A program made the translations under genes and the position numbers. Of a stretch of DNA of 64,000 bases, positions 40,969 to 51,108 are shown piece by piece. Source of the DNA: Chitinophaga rhizosphaerae (GTDB taxonomy: Bacteria; Bacteroidota; Bacteroidia; Chitinophagales; Chitinophagaceae); the NCBI RefSeq assembly GCF_003958645.1, contig NZ_RXLO01000009.1, positions 1-64,000 on the forward strand, written 5' to 3'. The stretch's first letter is position 1, and each line of letters begins with the position of its first letter. The notes beneath the pieces were generated by a model. It was not told the origin of the DNA. It made no database searches and was given only the letters and a program-made list of their open reading frames with translations.

Positions 40969-42504
40969 TTATTGCACCGCGCCGATGCTCGTTTTGCCGT
41001 TCACGACACGCGACTGACCGTAGAAATCGACCGTTCCGGCTTTTTCGTCGGCCACTACGAAACCCGCGTTCTTCGCGGGGGAATTGGCGGGAATGCGGAA
41101 GTCGCCCGGTAAGAGGGGGTCTTTTCCGTGGATGCTCGCCGCATCTACGCCGGAAGCCGTTTTCCAGGCAGCGAAATCGGTGATGGCAGTACCGTCGATC
41201 GAATTCCATATCCAACCCGCGGGCGCCAATGGCGCGAAATAGAGGTTATTGTCCACCACATTCCCGCTGCCGGTGTTGGTGTATTTGTGGAAGAATAGAT
41301 CGTCGGCGCCGGCTACTACGAGGTTGTTCCGGAAAACATTGTCGAAGCAGTGCTCCGTCATTCGCAGTTCTCCTTCAATCTCGCCATAGTGGCCTCTTTC
41401 CCGGTTATTACCCACGAGCGTGTTGTTGAGCACGTAACACCTGCGGGAACCGCCGCCGGTGTAATTCAGGTATCCGCCCATGTAAATGCCCACGCGATAG
41501 CAGCCCGTTACGATGTTGTTACGGACGATGCAGTCGCTGGTCGGGTATGCGTCCGTTTCACTGACCACACCGATGCCGCGGTCGCAATCGCGGACGCGGT
41601 TTCGTTCCACGATGATATTGCGGGCTCCGTCTACATAAATCCCGATGGCGCCGTGGCCATGGGGGCCGCCGATGGGGCCGGTGGTCATGTCGATGTTCCA
41701 GAGCTCGTTTTCGGAGATGACGCCGTTGCGGGCGTAGTTGCGCTCTGCCACGGGGTTTCCGGCGTATCCGCCGGCCGCATCGATGCCGATGTTTTCGGCG
41801 TTGTAGATTTTGTTACGGCGGACGATGAATCCGTCTACATATCCGTTGATGGTCAGGTTTTCGCTGTATCCCGTGTTGCAATCGTGGATCTCGTTATCTT
41901 CCACCAGCACGTTTTTCATCGGCACGGCCGTGTTGCCGATGATCTCAATGCCATGGCCGCTGCGCCCGTCGGCGGGCGCTGCATTATGCTCGATGTTGTA
42001 GATTTTGTTCCGGCGGATGATGATATTGCTGGAACCTTCGTCTGCCAACACGCCGTTGGGGTTCACCCAGGGCGCGCTGCTGATGAGGTTGCAGATATCG
42101 AACCCTTCGAGCGTCACGTAACTGGCGTTGTGGATGATCACCATGGCATCTTTCCCGTTTACGCCCAGCCCGGTTCCATCAAGAACGGGCTTTTCGCCGG
42201 GGTAAGCTTTCAGTGTGATGGATTTCCCTTCGCGGCCGCTTCGCGGGAAGCGTACTTTTTCGTAATACCTCCCCCCTCTGACCATCACGGTATCGCCGGC
42301 CACGGCTTTCGCCAGTGCGCCGTTGATTTTCGCATAGGGCGCATCCTTCGTTCCGGGTGCGTTGTCGTTACCGGTGGTTGACACATACAGCGTTCGGGGC
42401 CCGTCTTGCGGTTTCGGGCTTTCCCCACCGTTCCCTCCCTTGCTGCAAGCGGTAGCCGCGAGCAGCACCATGAGCGCAAATCCTTGTATAATCATCCGTT
42501 TCAT
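40969..42504 (-). CDS. Right-handed parallel beta-helix lipoprotein (polysaccharide lyase-like)
   Basis: 511 residues. MKRMIIQGFALMVLLAATAC is a lipoprotein signal. LYVSTTGNDNAPGTKDAPYAKINGALAKAVAGDTVMVRGG is the DUF1565 start of many pectate-lyase-fold enzymes, followed by about ten beta-helix coils with repeats such as NIIIRRNKIYNIEHN, NVLVEDNEIHDCNTG, GFIVRRNKIYNAEN and DCIVRNNIVTG. It is the last gene of the SusC/D locus, so it should cut or bind the glycan taken up; which glycan I cannot tell. Start 7 bases after the previous stop. Confidence 0.88.
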   Translation of the reverse strand: MKRMIIQGFALMVLLAATACSKGGNGGESPKPQDGPRTLYVSTTGNDNAPGTKDAPYAKINGALAKAVAGDTVMVRGGRYYEKVRFPRSGREGKSITLKAYPGEKPVLDGTGLGVNGKDAMVIIHNASYVTLEGFDICNLISSAPWVNPNGVLADEGSSNIIIRRNKIYNIEHNAAPADGRSGHGIEIIGNTAVPMKNVLVEDNEIHDCNTGYSENLTINGYVDGFIVRRNKIYNAENIGIDAAGGYAGNPVAERNYARNGVISENELWNIDMTTGPIGGPHGHGAIGIYVDGARNIIVERNRVRDCDRGIGVVSETDAYPTSDCIVRNNIVTGCYRVGIYMGGYLNYTGGGSRRCYVLNNTLVGNNRERGHYGEIEGELRMTEHCFDNVFRNNLVVAGADDLFFHKYTNTGSGNVVDNNLYFAPLAPAGWIWNSIDGTAITDFAAWKTASGVDAASIHGKDPLLPGDFRIPANSPAKNAGFVVADEKAGTVDFYGQSRVVNGKTSIGAVQ

Positions 42505-42511
42505 ACTTTAA

Positions 42512-43834
42512 TTATTCAGATACGATCTTTCTGACCCGGTTATTGTTTTTATCGAGCACATAAGAGATGCCGTTGTTATCGGTAGTGATGCCTTGCGGGC
42601 CGGCGAATTTTGCGGATTCACCAAGCGCGTTGGCATATCCGTAAGCGTTGCTGCCGGCATAGGTGCTCACGCGGCCGGTCCTGCCGTCTATGAAGCGGAT
42701 GCTTTGATCGGCGTTACCGGAGCCTCCGTTCCAACTGCCGTTCCCGGCAACGTAGATATTGCCTTCGTCGTCTACGCACAGCGCCCAGGGCAGGGAGAAC
42801 TGCGCTTCTTCCGCCGTTCCGTTCCGGTAACCTGGAGTAGCGGCAGACCCGTCGGCCGCGAGTTTCCCGGCTACAACGGTGCGCGCCCAGGTGTCTTTGG
42901 CATATTTGAAGATCGCGTTATGACCGCTGCCCGACATATAGAGGTTGCCTGCTTTGTCGAACCCGATCCCTGCGGGCCACAGCATATCGCTGACAATGGT
43001 TTCTTCGCCGCCGTCGGGTTTGATGCGGTAAACGCCGCCTGCGCCGGTAGAGCTGTAGAATACTTCGTTGGTGGCTTTATTCACGGTAATGTGCCAGGGT
43101 TCCCGGGAAGCATTGTGATAACTGGTCACCACGCCCTGGGGAGATATTTTCTTGATCTTCCAGGTGCCGGGATCGGCGGTGTAGAGATTCCCGTCCTTAT
43201 CGATCGCCAGGCCGTATGGCAGGCTGAACCGTGCTTCGGTGCCTGTGCCGTCTGCATCGCCGGATACATTGCTGCCTGCGAATGTGGTTACGCGGCCGTC
43301 TGTATCGATCTTGCGGATGCAGTGGTTGCCTGCGTCAGTTACATACACATTACCGGTTTTATCGGTCACGATGCCGGAACCGCGTACCCAGTCCGTACCT
43401 CCGAAGTCGAACATGGCGTCTTCGCCTTTGGCGTTCAGGTATCCCGCTACCCCACTACCGGCAAAAGTGGTAACGGTGCGGGTGAAGATGTAGTCGAATT
43501 CACCGGAACTGGCAATTTCCTTCCCGCCGATTTTCACGGAGATGGCGCCGGAGCCGCATCTTTTGGGGACCACGGCCATGATCTGCCGGGTGTTGCAACC
43601 TACGATCGCGAGCTTCTTGCCGTTGATGGTCACTTCCACCTCGTTGGAATCGTTACTGAAATTGGAACCGGAGATGAGGATAGACGTGCCGTGCCCGCCC
43701 GTTTGCGGAACGAACCCGGAGATGGTCATGGGCACCCCGGCCTCATGCTGCTCCTTGTCCTTCGAGCAGGCCGTCAGCAACACGGCGGCGGCCAGCAGGT
43801 ATCGTGAGAATATTTTTAACATGTTTGCTTTCAT
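42512..43834 (-). CDS. IPT/TIG and NHL-repeat surface lipoprotein
   Basis: ATG 43834 (MKANMLKIFSRYLLAAAVLLTACSKD) gives a lipoprotein signal; ATG 43822 is an alternative. An IPT/TIG domain comes first (MTISGFVPQTGGHGTSILISGSNFSND), then a six-bladed NHL propeller with repeats such as GIVTDKTGNVYVTDAGNHCIRKIDTDGRVTTFAGS and GLAIDKDGNLYTADPGTWKIKKI. It follows susD, where glycan-binding SusE/F-like proteins normally stand, so surface glycan binding is inferred. Length 440 residues. Confidence 0.88.
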   Translation of the reverse strand: MKANMLKIFSRYLLAAAVLLTACSKDKEQHEAGVPMTISGFVPQTGGHGTSILISGSNFSNDSNEVEVTINGKKLAIVGCNTRQIMAVVPKRCGSGAISVKIGGKEIASSGEFDYIFTRTVTTFAGSGVAGYLNAKGEDAMFDFGGTDWVRGSGIVTDKTGNVYVTDAGNHCIRKIDTDGRVTTFAGSNVSGDADGTGTEARFSLPYGLAIDKDGNLYTADPGTWKIKKISPQGVVTSYHNASREPWHITVNKATNEVFYSSTGAGGVYRIKPDGGEETIVSDMLWPAGIGFDKAGNLYMSGSGHNAIFKYAKDTWARTVVAGKLAADGSAATPGYRNGTAEEAQFSLPWALCVDDEGNIYVAGNGSWNGGSGNADQSIRFIDGRTGRVSTYAGSNAYGYANALGESAKFAGPQGITTDNNGISYVLDKNNNRVRKIVSE

Positions 43835-43851
43835 TGAAATGAGGAATGAAA

Positions 43852-45675
43852 TTACCAACCGGGATTTTGTACCAGCGCGCGGTCGCGCTCCATATCGCCC
43901 TGGTCGATGGGGAAGAGATACATCTTATCTCTCCAGTAGCGCTGCTGCAACAGTTTACGGGTATATAAACCGGTAAAGGAAAAGCCCTGCCCATTGTCCG
44001 GCGCATTGACGTCGAGCGCATACACGGCGGAGTATTCGGCTTTCCCGAGCAGGAGGCGGCGGGTCAGCGTCCAGTAGCGGTCGCCTTCGAAGCAAAGCTC
44101 CACCATTCTTTCGCGGAGGATGTGCTTTCGCATTTCGTCTTTGTTCCCAACGGCGCCGCCATACACGGTTTCAATGCCCGGCAGGCCCGCGCGGGTACGC
44201 ACTTCGTTGAGATACTTCACGATATCGGGGTTGGAAGGATCGTATTCGTTGAGAGCTTCCACATAGTCGAGCAGTATTTCCGCATAACGGAAAAGGATAA
44301 ACGGCGCTTTATGCGGGACCAGCTCCGTATAAATATTGCTGGTGCTGCTGATGCGCTTGAGGGGCATGTACCCTGTGATGCTGTTGCTCCCGTTCTCGCG
44401 CTGGCCCGACTTCCCGGAGTAATAAAACTCTATCCGTCCCGTTCCGTCTGCATTTCCGCCGGAAGAGTAGCGGTTGCGCTCGTCGGGCGTAGTGGCGGGA
44501 ACGACGGTTTTGCCGTTGTATTGAATGAAAGCGTAGAAACGGGGTTCGCGGTTGGCGTACATGTTCCACTGGCCTTTCTTATGGCCCCAGCTTTCGGCCT
44601 GGTTATCGTCCGCGAAACCGGTTTCCTGGTAAGTGGATGCGGGATCGCTGATGATGCGGCCGTTTTTCATGGAAAACGCGTCTACCAGGTTCTGGGTGGC
44701 GCAATACATGCCATAGCCGCCGGGCTGCGGGGAGGCGCATTTGGTGAAGCCCCAGCGCCACCAGGTGATCACGCCGAGGATGATCTCGTCGTTCCAGGCG
44801 GTGGTATGCACGTCGCGAACGGATTCGTATGGATTGAAAGAACTTCCGCCGTTGTCGGTGTTCACGAACAGTTTGTAAGCATTCAGGTCGATCACGGCTT
44901 TGGCGGCCGCGGCGGCATCGCGCCAGCGGTCAGGATTTTTGGAGGCCGGTGCCAGGGGCTTGCCGTCCTGGTTCTTGAAGCTGGCGAAATTGGGATTGCC
45001 GTTCCACAGCTCGCTTGCCGCCAGTTGGGCCACTTTCGCCTTGATGGTAAGACAAGCCCCTTTCGTAGGCCTGCCGTTGTTGCTGATGGATTCCCAGGCT
45101 ACAGGGAGCCCCGCGGCGGCCGCGTCCATCATTTCATTGATGTACGCCGCACATTCGTCGAACGAAGCACGGGGGTATTGGTTGTAATCGTCGTTCCGGC
45201 TCATGATGTCTTTCACGAGCACGAACGGACCGAACTGGCGGAGGAGGAAGAAATAGTAATACCCGCGGAGGAAGCGGACTTCAGCTTTGTATTGCGCTTT
45301 CAGCTCGTCGCTCAGCTGGTTGGAAGGCACTTTATCGATGTTCTGTTCGAACACGAATGTTTTCCGGATGCCGGCATACATGCTGCCCCAGTTGTTGAAG
45401 TATCCGGACGCGGGGCTCCAGTTCCCGGAAACCATCTGGCGCGAAGCCGTGGTGCCGATAGACACGTGCGATTCGTCGGAAGCGCCCATGGTAGCGAAGT
45501 CGCCGCCATCGGTCAGGTACATGTGGCTGTAGGTGTTGTACAGGTAGCCTTCTGCGTTGGCTTTGGTCTGCCAAACCATTTCCTCGGTCAGCAGGTTATC
45601 CGGCTGTTTGTCGAGATATTTCGTACAAGATGCGAAGCAAATGGCCAGCAGCGGAAAAATTATCTTCTTGATCAT
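43852..45675 (-). CDS. SusD/RagB-family nutrient-binding lipoprotein
   Basis: 607 residues. MIKKIIFPLLAICFASCTKYLDKQPDNLLTEEMVW is the lipoprotein signal and the family's typical opening. SusD signatures: YLYNTYSHMY, AEVRFLRGYYYFFLLRQFGPFVLVKD, ACLTIKAKVAQLAASELWNGN, and the C-terminal LNEVRTRAGLPG, RERMVELCFEGDRYWTLTRR and YLFPIDQGDMERDRALVQNPGW. It caps the SusC pore and binds the glycan outside the cell. Starts 18 bases after the susC stop. Confidence 0.95.
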   Translation of the reverse strand: MIKKIIFPLLAICFASCTKYLDKQPDNLLTEEMVWQTKANAEGYLYNTYSHMYLTDGGDFATMGASDESHVSIGTTASRQMVSGNWSPASGYFNNWGSMYAGIRKTFVFEQNIDKVPSNQLSDELKAQYKAEVRFLRGYYYFFLLRQFGPFVLVKDIMSRNDDYNQYPRASFDECAAYINEMMDAAAAGLPVAWESISNNGRPTKGACLTIKAKVAQLAASELWNGNPNFASFKNQDGKPLAPASKNPDRWRDAAAAAKAVIDLNAYKLFVNTDNGGSSFNPYESVRDVHTTAWNDEIILGVITWWRWGFTKCASPQPGGYGMYCATQNLVDAFSMKNGRIISDPASTYQETGFADDNQAESWGHKKGQWNMYANREPRFYAFIQYNGKTVVPATTPDERNRYSSGGNADGTGRIEFYYSGKSGQRENGSNSITGYMPLKRISSTSNIYTELVPHKAPFILFRYAEILLDYVEALNEYDPSNPDIVKYLNEVRTRAGLPGIETVYGGAVGNKDEMRKHILRERMVELCFEGDRYWTLTRRLLLGKAEYSAVYALDVNAPDNGQGFSFTGLYTRKLLQQRYWRDKMYLFPIDQGDMERDRALVQNPGW

Positions 45676-45693
45676 ATCGGATCTTTGTAACGG

Positions 45694-48600
45694 TTAGAAT
45701 TGCGCCCTCAGCCCGAGGGTGATGGTCCTGGAATACGGGTACCTCGCGCCGTAGGAGCCGAGCTCGGGGTCCCACAGTTTGAATTTGGTAAAGGTCAGCA
45801 GGTTGGTCCCGTTGGCGTAAACCTGCAGGCTGCTGATGCCTTTCACGTGCATGGCGGAGGTGATGATATTGTAGGAAAGGGATGCCTGCTTGAGGCGCAT
45901 GAAGCTCCCGTCTTTCAACCACCAGTCGCTGTCGGTGTAGTTATTGTCTGATGTATTGGCAACCGTGAGGCGGGGGTACCAAGCATCCTGGCGGGGATTA
46001 TCCTTCGTCCAGCGGTCTTCCATTTTGCTCAGCACGCTGGCGGTATAGAGCCCGATGCCGGCAAACGGCACCACACCCACACCCGCGGAAGTTCCATCTC
46101 CCTGGTCGATGGCAGACCCGTTGGCCATGATGCCTACATCGGCCACGCCGGCAAACAGCGCGGATAATTCCCAGCGGCGGTAACCGAGGTTAAAGCCATA
46201 TCCATAAGACCAGATCGGGAAATTGGTTTTACCGAGGTAATCCCTGTCATTCGCATCCACCACCCCGTCTCCGTTCAGGTCGCTGAACTTGATATCGCCG
46301 GGGTGCATGGGGCGGAGCTGTTCGGGGCTGCGGGCCACATCGTCTTCGTCAGTGAACAGTCCCAGGTTCCGGTAACCCCTGAATTCGCCGAAACTGGTGC
46401 CTTCGAACTGCTGGTACGGATAAATGGCGACGGGATAATCGGCGTTGATGATGCGGTTGCGGGCGTAAGTAGCATTTCCGAACAGGCGAAGGGTGAAATC
46501 CTTACCGAGCTTGGTATTGTATTCGATGCTTCCGTCGAAGCCTTTGTTTTCCATTTCACCGAGGTTGGCATAGATCTCGCTACCCGCGTAACCTCCGATG
46601 GCGGAAATAGATTGCCTGTTGATGAGGATCTGGCGGCGGCGGTCTTTGAACACATCGAACGTCAGGTTCAACTTATCCCACAATCCCACATCGAGACCTA
46701 CGTTCGTTTTCAGGGAAGTTTCCCAGGTGAGGCCTTCGGTGCCGAAAACGGAAACGGCGATGCCGCCGAAATCGCTCGGTTGCGTACCGAACCCGATGCC
46801 GGGTTTCCCGTTTTCCAGGTACGTCAGGTATCCGAAACGGTCGTTAGCGATCGCGTCGTTACCGGTTTTGCCGACAGACAGGCGAAGCTTCAATAAAGAA
46901 AAAGCTTTCTGCTGTTCCATGAACGCTTCCTTCGAGATCACCCAACCGGCGGAAACGGCGGGGAAAAAGCCCCAGCGTTCGCCTTTCTCGAAGTTTTCGG
47001 AACCGGTGGCGCCGAAGTTGCCTTCCAGCAGGTATTTATCCATGAATGAATACGTAACGCGTGCCGCGGCGTTCTGGCTTCGGAACGGGATGGAATATTT
47101 CAGGTTGCCGGAATTTCCCCATTGACGGTTGCGGATCGCTCCCACCAGCAAGGCGCCGATCGTATGCTGCCCGATCGTGCGGTCGAAGTTCAGGTTCCCT
47201 TCCAGGTACATCATCCTTTCCCCCGAAGAAGAAGCGCCGTATCCGAGGAACTGGTCGCCGAAGCGGGTTTGCGTGAGCACCAGGTTACCGTTCGCATCGC
47301 GCCTGTTGGCGAACCACAGGTCGTTGACGCCCCGGCGCTGGTTCGAGAATTCGCCATAAGAGTCAAAAGAAAAACGCCCTGTGGCGGTAAGCCCGTTCAG
47401 AATACCATCGAGATTCTGCGTGAGGGATAATACGGATTGCACCGATGGTTTGAACTCGGTAGCGTAACCCTGGTTCTGCACGAGGTTGAACGGGTTCACA
47501 CCGGCGGTATTCGGGGGGCCGGCCGCCAGATCACCGGGGTAAGAAATCGGGTAGGCGATGGGATTTGTGGCGTAGGCCGAATACCATATGGCACTGGCCG
47601 AAGCGCCCGGGTAGCGGCTATTGACGAGCATCGCCGCAAGATTCAGTGATAAAGTAGTCGTTTTGGTAAGGTTCAGGTCCACATTGCTGCGGAAATCATA
47701 TCGCTTGAAATTGAGGTTCGGATTGTATCCATTCTTTTTCGTGACGTTGTATTGTCCATCCTGGTTGTAGAACGACATGGATACATAATACCTCATGGAT
47801 TCTCCGCCGCCGGTCACGTTTACGTTGGCGTTGGTCATCGGCGTCCAGGGTTTGTAGATTTCGTTGATCCAGTCTACGTTCGGGAAAAGATATGGATCGA
47901 GGCCGCTGGCGGTTTTGGCGATTGTTTCGTCGGAATATTGGGGTTGTTCGCCCATATTGGTGCGCGCTTCGTTATACAATTGCATGTATTTCACGCCGTC
48001 TACCATTTGGGGGAGCTGGGTGAGGCCGCTGGCGCCGGCTTCCGCCTTGGCGGATACTTTCGGTTTGCCCGCCACACCGCGTTTGGTGGTGATGATAAGC
48101 ACGCCGTTCGCGCCTTTGGCGCCGTACACCGCGGTGGCGGACGCGTCTTTCAGCAACGAGATGCTCTGGATGTCTTCAGGATCGATGTTATTGAAAGCGC
48201 CGCCATAGGTGCTGTGCACGTCCTGTCGCTGCACGCCGTCGACGATGATGAGCGGGCTCACGCTGCCTTTGAAGGTGCCGATGCCACGCAGGGTGAACGT
48301 GGGATTGTCGTACCCCGGTTCGCCGCCGCCGCTGCCCATGCTGATCACACCGGCTACTTTACCGGCGAGGGCGTTGGTGAGCGAGGGAACGGGCATGCGC
48401 ATATCCGCCATGTTCACGGAGGCTACGGAGCCGGTTACCGTTACTTTTTTCTGTTTACCGAACCCCACAACCACCACTTCATTGAGCTTGTCCACTTTCG
48501 TGGTGAGCGTCACTTTGAGGGTGCGTTGCCCGTTGTAGGCGATTTCCACCGGGTTCATCCCGATCATGGCCACGCGCAGCGTCTGCCCTTCGGAAACGGC

Positions 48601-49107
48601 GATGCTGAAAACGCCCATTTCGTCGGTAGCCGTTCCGCGCGAGGTGCCGTTTACCGCCACCGTGGCCCCGGGCAGCGCGTTCCCTTCCGGGTCCATGACT
48701 TGCCCGCGCACGGTGGTTTCTTTTGGCGCTTCCTGCGCTACGGCCGGCTTTGCGGCAGGCGCCGCCTTGCGCTCGAGCACAATGCGGTTGCTGCGCACCT
48801 GGTAACTGAGGTTCCGGCCTTTCAGCACGAAATCCAGCACTTCCTCCAGTTTCGCATTACGAAAATCCAGGTTCAGCCTGTCGTTGTCGTTCAACAGCTG
48901 ATTGCTGTACACCAGCGTGAAGCCGGTCTGTTTCTTGATGGAGCGGAACACCTGGACGATCGGCATGTTGCTGCCCGTCACGGTCACCGGTTTCTGCAGG
49001 GCCGGATCTTTCTCCTGGCCGGATGCGGGGATGAACGCGGAAAACATCAAACATACAATCACCAGGGATCGCACTGCCTGCCGGCAATTGCGCATACATT
49101 TTCTCAT
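45694..49107 (-). CDS. SusC/RagA TonB-dependent transporter with STN domain
   Basis: Start at ATG 49107 (MRKCMRNCRQAVRSLVIVCLMFSAFIPASGQ) or 49095. About 1137 residues. Order: signal peptide; STN domain (VTVTGSNMPIVQVFRSIKKQTGFTLVYSNQL), which talks to FecR; carboxypeptidase-like domain (VRGQVMDPEGNALPGATVAVNG); plug with VVVVGFGKQKKVTVTGSVASVNM and GVISMGSGGGEPGYDNPTFTLRGIGTF; a 22-strand barrel ending ITLGLRAQF. It imports glycan fragments with TonB energy. The STN domain fits the sigma and anti-sigma genes upstream. Confidence 0.96.
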   Translation of the reverse strand: MRKCMRNCRQAVRSLVIVCLMFSAFIPASGQEKDPALQKPVTVTGSNMPIVQVFRSIKKQTGFTLVYSNQLLNDNDRLNLDFRNAKLEEVLDFVLKGRNLSYQVRSNRIVLERKAAPAAKPAVAQEAPKETTVRGQVMDPEGNALPGATVAVNGTSRGTATDEMGVFSIAVSEGQTLRVAMIGMNPVEIAYNGQRTLKVTLTTKVDKLNEVVVVGFGKQKKVTVTGSVASVNMADMRMPVPSLTNALAGKVAGVISMGSGGGEPGYDNPTFTLRGIGTFKGSVSPLIIVDGVQRQDVHSTYGGAFNNIDPEDIQSISLLKDASATAVYGAKGANGVLIITTKRGVAGKPKVSAKAEAGASGLTQLPQMVDGVKYMQLYNEARTNMGEQPQYSDETIAKTASGLDPYLFPNVDWINEIYKPWTPMTNANVNVTGGGESMRYYVSMSFYNQDGQYNVTKKNGYNPNLNFKRYDFRSNVDLNLTKTTTLSLNLAAMLVNSRYPGASASAIWYSAYATNPIAYPISYPGDLAAGPPNTAGVNPFNLVQNQGYATEFKPSVQSVLSLTQNLDGILNGLTATGRFSFDSYGEFSNQRRGVNDLWFANRRDANGNLVLTQTRFGDQFLGYGASSSGERMMYLEGNLNFDRTIGQHTIGALLVGAIRNRQWGNSGNLKYSIPFRSQNAAARVTYSFMDKYLLEGNFGATGSENFEKGERWGFFPAVSAGWVISKEAFMEQQKAFSLLKLRLSVGKTGNDAIANDRFGYLTYLENGKPGIGFGTQPSDFGGIAVSVFGTEGLTWETSLKTNVGLDVGLWDKLNLTFDVFKDRRRQILINRQSISAIGGYAGSEIYANLGEMENKGFDGSIEYNTKLGKDFTLRLFGNATYARNRIINADYPVAIYPYQQFEGTSFGEFRGYRNLGLFTDEDDVARSPEQLRPMHPGDIKFSDLNGDGVVDANDRDYLGKTNFPIWSYGYGFNLGYRRWELSALFAGVADVGIMANGSAIDQGDGTSAGVGVVPFAGIGLYTASVLSKMEDRWTKDNPRQDAWYPRLTVANTSDNNYTDSDWWLKDGSFMRLKQASLSYNIITSAMHVKGISSLQVYANGTNLLTFTKFKLWDPELGSYGARYPYSRTITLGLRAQF

Positions 49108-49213
49108 GTGGAAAAAATTGGTTTTGGTTGATATCAAATCAACATAACTACACCTGGTTCACCGGAATGGGTGACAGGGGTCGAAAAAATTTTTCGGGGG
49201 AAGGAAGAAAAAA

Positions 49214-50329
49214 TCAGTGGAGGCGGACCGTCCGGCCGTCGTAATCCACTTTTCCGCCGGTAGTGATGGCGAGATCGTTGAGGAATTCAGGGAGGCGCGC
49301 CCTGTCCATCAGGCCCGTCACCTTCACGCCGTCGAACTTCCCGGATTCGGCTTCGAACGTGATCCCGTAGAACCGGGAGGCATCTGTCAGCAGATCGGGC
49401 ACGTTGGCATGATGGAAATACTGGATGCCGTTCATCCAGCTGAGCACATCGTCTGCGTCGAACGGCGCGGCCGTGAGCCCTGTGCCGGAGCTTTCCGCCT
49501 GCTGGCCGGGCGCCAGTTTGAGCTGGCGGCCGTTGCGCGCCTGCAGCAGCACGCTCCCCTCCACCAGCGCGGTTTTATCGGAACCGGCCGTGTAAGTATT
49601 GATATTGAAGGAAGTGCCCAGCACGCGCACATCCGCCTGCGGCGTATGCACGATGAAAGGCCGGTCGGTTTCTTTCGCTACATGGAAATACGCTTCGCCT
49701 TCCACCGTCACCTCGCGTTGCCGCGTTCCGAACTGGAACGGGAAATGTAGGCGTGTGGAGGCATTGAGCCATACTTCGGTACCGTCAGACAATGTCAGCC
49801 GGTAATTTCCGCCGGCAGGAACGTTGAGCACGGTCATGGTGGTATCGGCGCTTTCGTAATCGAGTTTGCCGTTTTCGGAGCGCAGGGTGGCCTGGCCGAG
49901 GGATACGGTTTGCGCGGCGCTGTCCGGATGGAAGTTGACCGTTTTTCCGTTGGCCATGGTGAGGCTGATGCCGGGCATGGGTGCCGCGGCGTTTTGCGCC
50001 GTTTTCGCACCTTCTTTCGAATCGAAATGGAACGCGAACCATACGCCAGCGCCCAGGACCGCGGCGGCGGCGGCGTAAGGCAACCAGGCGCGGAGGGGCC
50101 TCCGGGGCTTCCTGCGCTGCTTCAGTTCATCCAACCCTTCCACCGGCTCCACGGCCTTCACGTATACCGCCGTGCGCTGCGAGCGCGCGTCGGCCGAGAG
50201 GGCTTCCCAGGCTTCGCGGAACGCGGGATCTTCCTCCAGCCTCCGCTCGATTACGGCCTCCTCTTCCGGTGATAATTCACCGGAAAGCTTGTCCATGTAT
50301 AATTGAAATATTTGGTCCTGGTACTCCAT
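49214..50329 (-). CDS. FecR-family anti-sigma factor
   Basis: ATG 50329 (MEYQDQIFQLYMDKLSGELSPEEEAVIERRLEEDPAFREAWEAL) gives 371 residues. The N-terminal cytoplasmic anti-sigma part comes first, then one membrane helix (LPYAAAAAVLGAGVWFAFHF, about residue 90) and the periplasmic FecR domain (GGNYRLTLSDGTEVWLNASTRLHFPFQFG, REVTVEGEAYFHVAKETDRPFIVHTPQADVRVLGTSFNI), ending with a DUF4974 domain. It receives the SusC STN signal and frees the sigma factor. 16 bases after the sigma gene. Confidence 0.95.
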   Translation of the reverse strand: MEYQDQIFQLYMDKLSGELSPEEEAVIERRLEEDPAFREAWEALSADARSQRTAVYVKAVEPVEGLDELKQRRKPRRPLRAWLPYAAAAAVLGAGVWFAFHFDSKEGAKTAQNAAAPMPGISLTMANGKTVNFHPDSAAQTVSLGQATLRSENGKLDYESADTTMTVLNVPAGGNYRLTLSDGTEVWLNASTRLHFPFQFGTRQREVTVEGEAYFHVAKETDRPFIVHTPQADVRVLGTSFNINTYTAGSDKTALVEGSVLLQARNGRQLKLAPGQQAESSGTGLTAAPFDADDVLSWMNGIQYFHHANVPDLLTDASRFYGITFEAESGKFDGVKVTGLMDRARLPEFLNDLAITTGGKVDYDGRTVRLH

Positions 50330-50345
50330 GATGCCGGTTAACAAG

Positions 50346-50891
50346 TTATGGTTTTTTCTGATGAATGACCGAACGCAGGAGTTTTAGCCCGCGTTTCAGG
50401 TGGGTTTTGAATGAATTGACGCTGATCCCCATCTCGTCTGCCGCTTCCTGGTAACGCTTGCCCTCCATATATACCATGTGGATCGCCATACGCTTCTGGC
50501 CGGTCACCTGCTCGAGCGACGATTGCAGTTGCCGGTAATACTCCCCGCCGCTGCCCTCCTGCTCCGGCCGCCAGCTTTCGTCTTGCAGGCTGGAAAACGC
50601 TTCCTGGTGCCCGTCGCGGATCTTCTGGCGCTTCAGGTGGTTGAGGCAACGGTTCTTCACCGCCATGTGCAAATAGCCCTTCACATCCCCGTTGAACTGG
50701 AGATATAGCTTTTTGTCCCAGATGTCCATGAAGAAAGTCTGCACCAGGTCTTTCGCTTCGTGTTCCTGCTGCAGGAACCAGAAAGCATTGGCGCAGAGAA
50801 CCTTATAATATTTCAGGAACAATGCGTCGAACGCGGTAACGTCTCCCTCCTTCAGCCGGTCTACCAATAATATGTCTGGAGATTGGTCCAT
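50346..50891 (-). CDS. ECF sigma factor (FecI/sigma-70 group)
   Basis: 181 residues. Region 2: ALFLKYYKVLCANAFWFLQQEHEAKDLVQTFFMDIWDKK with the D-L-V-Q-x-F-F-x-x-I-W core; GYLHMAVKNRCLNHLKRQK; region 4: QSSLEQVTGQKRMAIHMVYMEGKRYQEAADEMGISVNSFKTHLKRGLKLLRSV. Together with the FecR gene it should turn on the SusC/D locus when the glycan reaches SusC. It heads the operon 50891-40969. Confidence 0.95.
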   Translation of the reverse strand: MDQSPDILLVDRLKEGDVTAFDALFLKYYKVLCANAFWFLQQEHEAKDLVQTFFMDIWDKKLYLQFNGDVKGYLHMAVKNRCLNHLKRQKIRDGHQEAFSSLQDESWRPEQEGSGGEYYRQLQSSLEQVTGQKRMAIHMVYMEGKRYQEAADEMGISVNSFKTHLKRGLKLLRSVIHQKKP

Positions 50892-51108
50892 AACGTATTC
50901 CTTAACCCCGATGATTGCTGTCGTCTAATGAAATCGATTCCCGATGATGCTGGTTGATTGGATGCCGTAAGTTAGAAAATTTCTCCGGGGTTTTTCCAAC
51001 CTCTTTTTTGTTTCGATTTCTGGTTTTATTTCCGTTCACATTATTTTAATATACTTAAAAAATGTTTTTTTATATTTTGACGTCCTATATCTCTCAAACC
51101 ACGTCATC

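Noticed and set aside
44122..49131. Long plus-strand frames opposite susD and susC
   Set aside because: High third-position GC opens antisense frames; the minus strand encodes full SusC and SusD.
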